Source of the DNA: an uncultured Subdoligranulum sp.
GTDB taxonomy: Bacteria > Bacillota > Clostridia > Christensenellales > CAG-314
NCBI GenBank assembly: GCA_902496185.1
Contig: CABUZX010000023.1
Location: forward strand, 1-17,349
DNA length: 17,349 nt
Direction of reading: 5' to 3'
In this document: piece after piece, positions 14,702-17,349 of the stretch
Layout of the letters: each line of letters opens with the position of its first letter
Position numbering within the stretch: the first letter of the stretch is position 1
Notes under the pieces: model-generated
Told to the model about the DNA's origin: nothing
Database searches by the model: none
Seen by the model: only the letters and a program-made list of their open reading frames with translations
Position numbers and translations under genes: made by a program

Positions 14702-16669
14702 CTATACGTATTCGTTAAAGACTTCGTCCACGTTTTTATTGAAGTCGGCATTTTCGATAATATACGCCTTGCGAGCTTCAACCGCGTCACCCATAAGTGT
14801 TGTCAAAAGTCTTTCCGCCTCAGCCGCGTCCTCTACCGTCACCCGCATAAGAGTACGCGACGCAGGGTTCATTGTAGTTTCCCAAAGTTGTTCGGGGTTC
14901 ATCTCGCCAAGACCTTTATAACGTTGCAAGGTGTAACCTTTGCCTATTTCGTTTATACAATTTGGCAATTCCGCATCGTCATAAGCGTATAAAATCTTGT
15001 CCTTTTTCCAAACCTTATACAAAGGTGGCATACCTATATAAACGTGCCCTTCTACCAACAATTCCTTCATATAGCGGTAAAAGAAAGTCAACAAAATACA
15101 CCTTATGTGAGCGCCGTCTTGGTCAGCATCTGACAAAATAATGATTTTGTCGTATTTAAGAGAGGACATATCAAATTCCTCGCCTATACCCGTATCCAAG
15201 GCGGATATTATACTGCGGATTTCCTGATTTTCCAACACTTGGTCAATACGCTTTTTTTCCGCATTGAGAGGTTTGCCCCTTAAGGGCAAAATCCCCTGAT
15301 ACTTTCTACTACGCGCTTGCTTTGCGCTACCGCCTGCAGAGTCACCCTCTACGATAAACAACTCGTTTTTGTCGTATTCCTTAGACGTACAACTACTCAA
15401 CTTGCCAATAAGATTTGCGTTGGCAATGGTATTTTTTTGACGAGTGATTTCCTTTGCTTTGCGAGCGGCTTCTCTTACCTTTGCGGCGGCAATTGCTTTG
15501 CCTATGAGTTTTTCACCATTGGCAACTTCCGTCTTTAAGTACTCAAGCAAGCCCTGTTGAGTAAGGGCGTCTACCGCAGACTTTGCTTCAACGTTACCTA
15601 ACTTGGTTTTTGTCTGCCCCTCAAACTGAACGTTGTTCATCTTAACGGACAAAACCGCCGTCATACCCTCTCTAAAGTCCTCGCCCAAAAGGTTTGCTTC
15701 CTTATCTTTGAGCAGTTTGCGCTCTCTTGCAAAATCGTTAAAAACCTTGGTAATAGCCGTTTTAAAGCCCGTTTCGTGCGTACCACCCTCAGGGGTAGGA
15801 ATATTATTTACGTAGCTGAACATATTTTCGGTATATCCGTTGGTCATTTGTATAGCAAACTCCACAAACACACTTCCGTTGTCGCCCTTAAAGTAAATCG
15901 GCGAATGCAAAGACGTTTTGTTTTCGTTTAAATAACGCACAAAATCCGAAAGTCCGCCCTCGTACACGTACTCTTCGTGCAGGGGGTTGTTTTCCTCGTC
16001 GGTTGCCCTTAAGTCCGTCAATTCAAAAGCTATACCCTTGTTTAAAAAGGCAAGTTCCTTTACTCGCTTGTTGATGGTTTCAAAACTAAAAACGTTTGCG
16101 CCAAAAACTTCCTCATCAGGCAAAAAGGTAACCGTCGTGCCGGAGTGCTCCGAGCAATCTTGCTCCACGCAAGCCAAAGGCGCAACGGGAATACCGCTTT
16201 GAACCTTGTTCATTTCCTTATCAAAATAAGAGTGAAACTCCATTTGATACTTTTTATTTTCCCTCACTACGGTGACTTTAAGCCACTTTGACAAGGCGTT
16301 TGTAACGCTTGCGCCAACGCCGTGTAATCCACCGCTAAAACTATAATTTTTGCTATTAAATTTTCCGCCGGCGTGCAGTTGAGTGTATACCACCTCTACA
16401 CCGCTGACCTTGAGTTGCGGATGAATATCTACCGGCACGCCTCTGCCGTTGTCCTTTACCGTTGCGCTACCGTCTTTGTTTATAGTAATCTCTATGCGGT
16501 TTGCAAAACCGTTTGCGGCTTCGTCTACGGCGTTGTCAACTATTTCCCAAAGGATATGATGCAAGCCCTTGATGCCCGTCGTACCGATATACATACCGGG
16601 GCGGAGTCTAACCGCATCTAAGCCCTCCAGCACCTGTATATCACTAGCGTCATAACGTCTCTCTGCCAA
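14702..16669 (-). CDS. parE: DNA topoisomerase IV subunit B (type IIA ATPase, ParE-like)
   Basis: The 655-residue protein starts with the GHKL ATPase fold: RLRPGMYIGTTG, WEIVDNAVDEA (catalytic Glu42, Asn46), DNGRGVP (73-79), GGLHGVGASV. The transducer domain follows. The TOPRIM site has EGDSAGGSAKQ (441-451) and DADQDGAH (514-521), then YKGLGEMNPEQLWETTM at the C-terminus. ATP binding closes the clamp that passes one duplex through the break made by the partner subunit. The 655-residue length suits ParE and gram-positive GyrB equally; the ParE name follows from the partner gene. The start is TTG at 16669, with GGAGG (16680-16676) six bases before it and no better ATG near the conserved N-terminus. 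Promoter at 16728-16756; parC follows 11 bases after the stop. Confidence 0.9.
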   Translation of the reverse strand: MAERRYDASDIQVLEGLDAVRLRPGMYIGTTGIKGLHHILWEIVDNAVDEAANGFANRIEITINKDGSATVKDNGRGVPVDIHPQLKVSGVEVVYTQLHAGGKFNSKNYSFSGGLHGVGASVTNALSKWLKVTVVRENKKYQMEFHSYFDKEMNKVQSGIPVAPLACVEQDCSEHSGTTVTFLPDEEVFGANVFSFETINKRVKELAFLNKGIAFELTDLRATDEENNPLHEEYVYEGGLSDFVRYLNENKTSLHSPIYFKGDNGSVFVEFAIQMTNGYTENMFSYVNNIPTPEGGTHETGFKTAITKVFNDFARERKLLKDKEANLLGEDFREGMTAVLSVKMNNVQFEGQTKTKLGNVEAKSAVDALTQQGLLEYLKTEVANGEKLIGKAIAAAKVREAARKAKEITRQKNTIANANLIGKLSSCTSKEYDKNELFIVEGDSAGGSAKQARSRKYQGILPLRGKPLNAEKKRIDQVLENQEIRSIISALDTGIGEEFDMSSLKYDKIIILSDADQDGAHIRCILLTFFYRYMKELLVEGHVYIGMPPLYKVWKKDKILYAYDDAELPNCINEIGKGYTLQRYKGLGEMNPEQLWETTMNPASRTLMRVTVEDAAEAERLLTTLMGDAVEARKAYIIENADFNKNVDEVFNEYV

Positions 16670-16680
16670 AATAAACCTCC

Positions 16681-16897
16681 GTAATTAATAATTTTGTCAA
16701 AAGTAAAAATAATTAAAACTTTTTTACATTATACCATACAATACGACAAATTGCAATAAATATTTATACATTTTTTTTGATGTCGTTTGATTTAAATCGC
16801 AATAAAAATGAAATTTGCTAATATTTATACTGTTTTACTTTTAATTATGCAAATCAACAAAAAAATACCTACAATAGAACGTTTATTAACAACAAAC
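16681..16897. other. AT-rich intergenic region upstream of parE
   Basis: These 217 bases hold the parE promoter and nothing else I can support. The part from 16757 to 16897 is very AT-rich with runs of T and A, and has no open frame with a ribosome site, tRNA or clear repeat. Confidence 0.55.
16728..16756 (-). promoter_or_regulatory. Sigma-A promoter of parE-parC
   Basis: On the minus strand TTGCAA (16756-16751), 17 bases and TATAAT (16733-16728), with a TGG extended -10 element. Transcription would start about 50 bases before the TTG start codon of parE. Confidence 0.68.
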
Positions 16898-16927
16898 AAA
16901 AAGTCCGTTGTTTAAAACGGACTTTTT
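16898..16927 (-). terminator. Terminator after the BspA-like gene
   Basis: AAAAAGTCCGTT (16898-16909) and AACGGACTTTTT (16916-16927) form a 12-base-pair stem with a six-base loop. On the minus strand the stem ends in a run of T (TTTTTGTTTGTTG), giving a typical intrinsic terminator 14 bases after the BspA-like stop. Confidence 0.78.
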
Positions 16928-16940
16928 TGATGGTTTTTAT

Positions 16941-17349
16941 TTAATTTTCCTTCTTCCAAACAATAGGAGTTTTGCCGTCAGTATCAAAGTGCCAATAATT
17001 GCCACTTTCCGTAGGTTGCGTTTCGGAATAATAGTATATAGTTGTATTTTTTAAATTATCATTATCGGCACCAATACTAATTTTACTCCATTGGCTTGCT
17101 GTACCCATATAGTAAACACTTGTTAAACTACTGCAATTATAGAACGCCCATTCTCCTATACTCGTTACACTTTTTGGTATAACTATACTTAGTAAACTAC
17201 CGCAATCAGAAAACACGCCAACTCCTATACTCGTTACACTATCAGGTATTACTATACTTGTTAAACTATCGCAATTATTGAACGCATAATTTCCTATACT
17301 CGTTACACTATCAGGTATTACTATACTTGTTAAACTACTGCAATTAGTA
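16941..17349 (-). CDS. BspA-like leucine-rich-repeat surface protein, C-terminal part (partial)
   Basis: The open frame runs off the window at 17349 and ends at TAA (16943-16941), so the N-terminus is missing; the ATG at 17216 lies inside a repeat and is not the start. It encodes 23-residue LRR_5 repeats of the form C-(S/D/G)-S-L-(T/L)-S-I-V-I-P-(D/K)-S-V-T-S-I-G, typical of BspA-type proteins. They are followed by a terminal YYMGTASQWSKISIG unit and a short tail with WHFDTDGKTPIVW. BspA-like proteins are usually secreted or cell-surface adhesins of gut and oral bacteria, often in multi-copy families. No anchor or sorting signal is seen at the C-terminus, and the signal peptide is out of view. 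Confidence 0.85.
   Translation of the reverse strand, partial: TNCSSLTSIVIPDSVTSIGNYAFNNCDSLTSIVIPDSVTSIGVGVFSDCGSLLSIVIPKSVTSIGEWAFYNCSSLTSVYYMGTASQWSKISIGADNDNLKNTTIYYYSETQPTESGNYWHFDTDGKTPIVWKKEN
17224..17337 (-). repeat. Near-identical tandem repeats (69-base period) in the BspA-like gene
   Basis: Two 45-base blocks, 17224-17268 and 17293-17337, are identical base for base and 69 bases apart, the length of one 23-residue repeat. The next repeat inwards (towards 17155) has diverged. Identity at the DNA level points to recent duplication or ongoing slippage or recombination, a way such genes change repeat number. Confidence 0.8.

Noticed and set aside
12237..16669. Naming the topoisomerase pair gyrB-gyrA
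   Set aside because: The A subunit lacks a clear GyrA box in its C-terminal pinwheel, so parE-parC is preferred, though not proven without a tree.
17136..17349. CRISPR-like array because of regularly spaced repeats
   Set aside because: The repeats are in frame with a 69-base period and encode leucine-rich repeats; there are no unique spacers. No CRISPR array, tRNA or rRNA gene was seen anywhere in the window.

Overview
The window looks like a chromosomal segment of a low-GC Gram-positive bacterium, most likely a Clostridia-type gut or rumen member of the Bacillota. The evidence is strong AGGAGG ribosome-binding sites, sigma-A promoters with 17-base spacers, a paired parE-parC operon, a BspA-like leucine-rich-repeat surface protein and a large serine recombinase of the clostridial transposon type. 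All genes read in the standard code. The species cannot be told from the sequence.

Layout: 1-121 is the 3' end of pntB (NAD(P) transhydrogenase beta). 122-599 is non-coding and rich in hairpins and short repeats, ending in a strong promoter. 600-7367 is a three-gene unit on the + strand: an AAA_14/DUF4143 ATPase, a stand-alone CHC2-type zinc-ribbon protein, and a 1594-residue fusion of a DEDD-type exonuclease domain, a RecQ-type helicase and a UvrD/Rep-type helicase. The unit is closed by a terminator at 7384-7430. 7503-8669 is a sigma-70 region-4-like regulator with its own promoter. 8670-9547 is a decayed stretch with a six-codon leader peptide, mutually exclusive hairpins and two small broken ORFs. 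9548-11158 is a large serine recombinase. All of this (roughly 200-11220) looks like accessory or integrated DNA.

From 11291 onward the genes are on the minus strand: an XRE regulator with a zinc ribbon and two palindromic operators, then parC (12237-14690) and parE (14702-16669) as a translationally coupled pair, then the C-terminal part of a BspA-like protein running off the window.

The best candidate for an undescribed system is the 600-7367 unit. One polypeptide carries two complete helicase motors of different superfamily-1/2 types plus a nuclease domain. It is co-transcribed with a primase-like zinc ribbon that lacks a catalytic primase domain, and it lies beside a site-specific recombinase. 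Phage or plasmid defence, or maintenance of the element's DNA, are reasonable hypotheses, but nothing in the sequence decides between them. A second unexplained signal is a diverged 40-base inverted repeat (29/40 identical without gaps). One copy lies just downstream of pntB and one just downstream of parC, so they bracket the whole accessory region.
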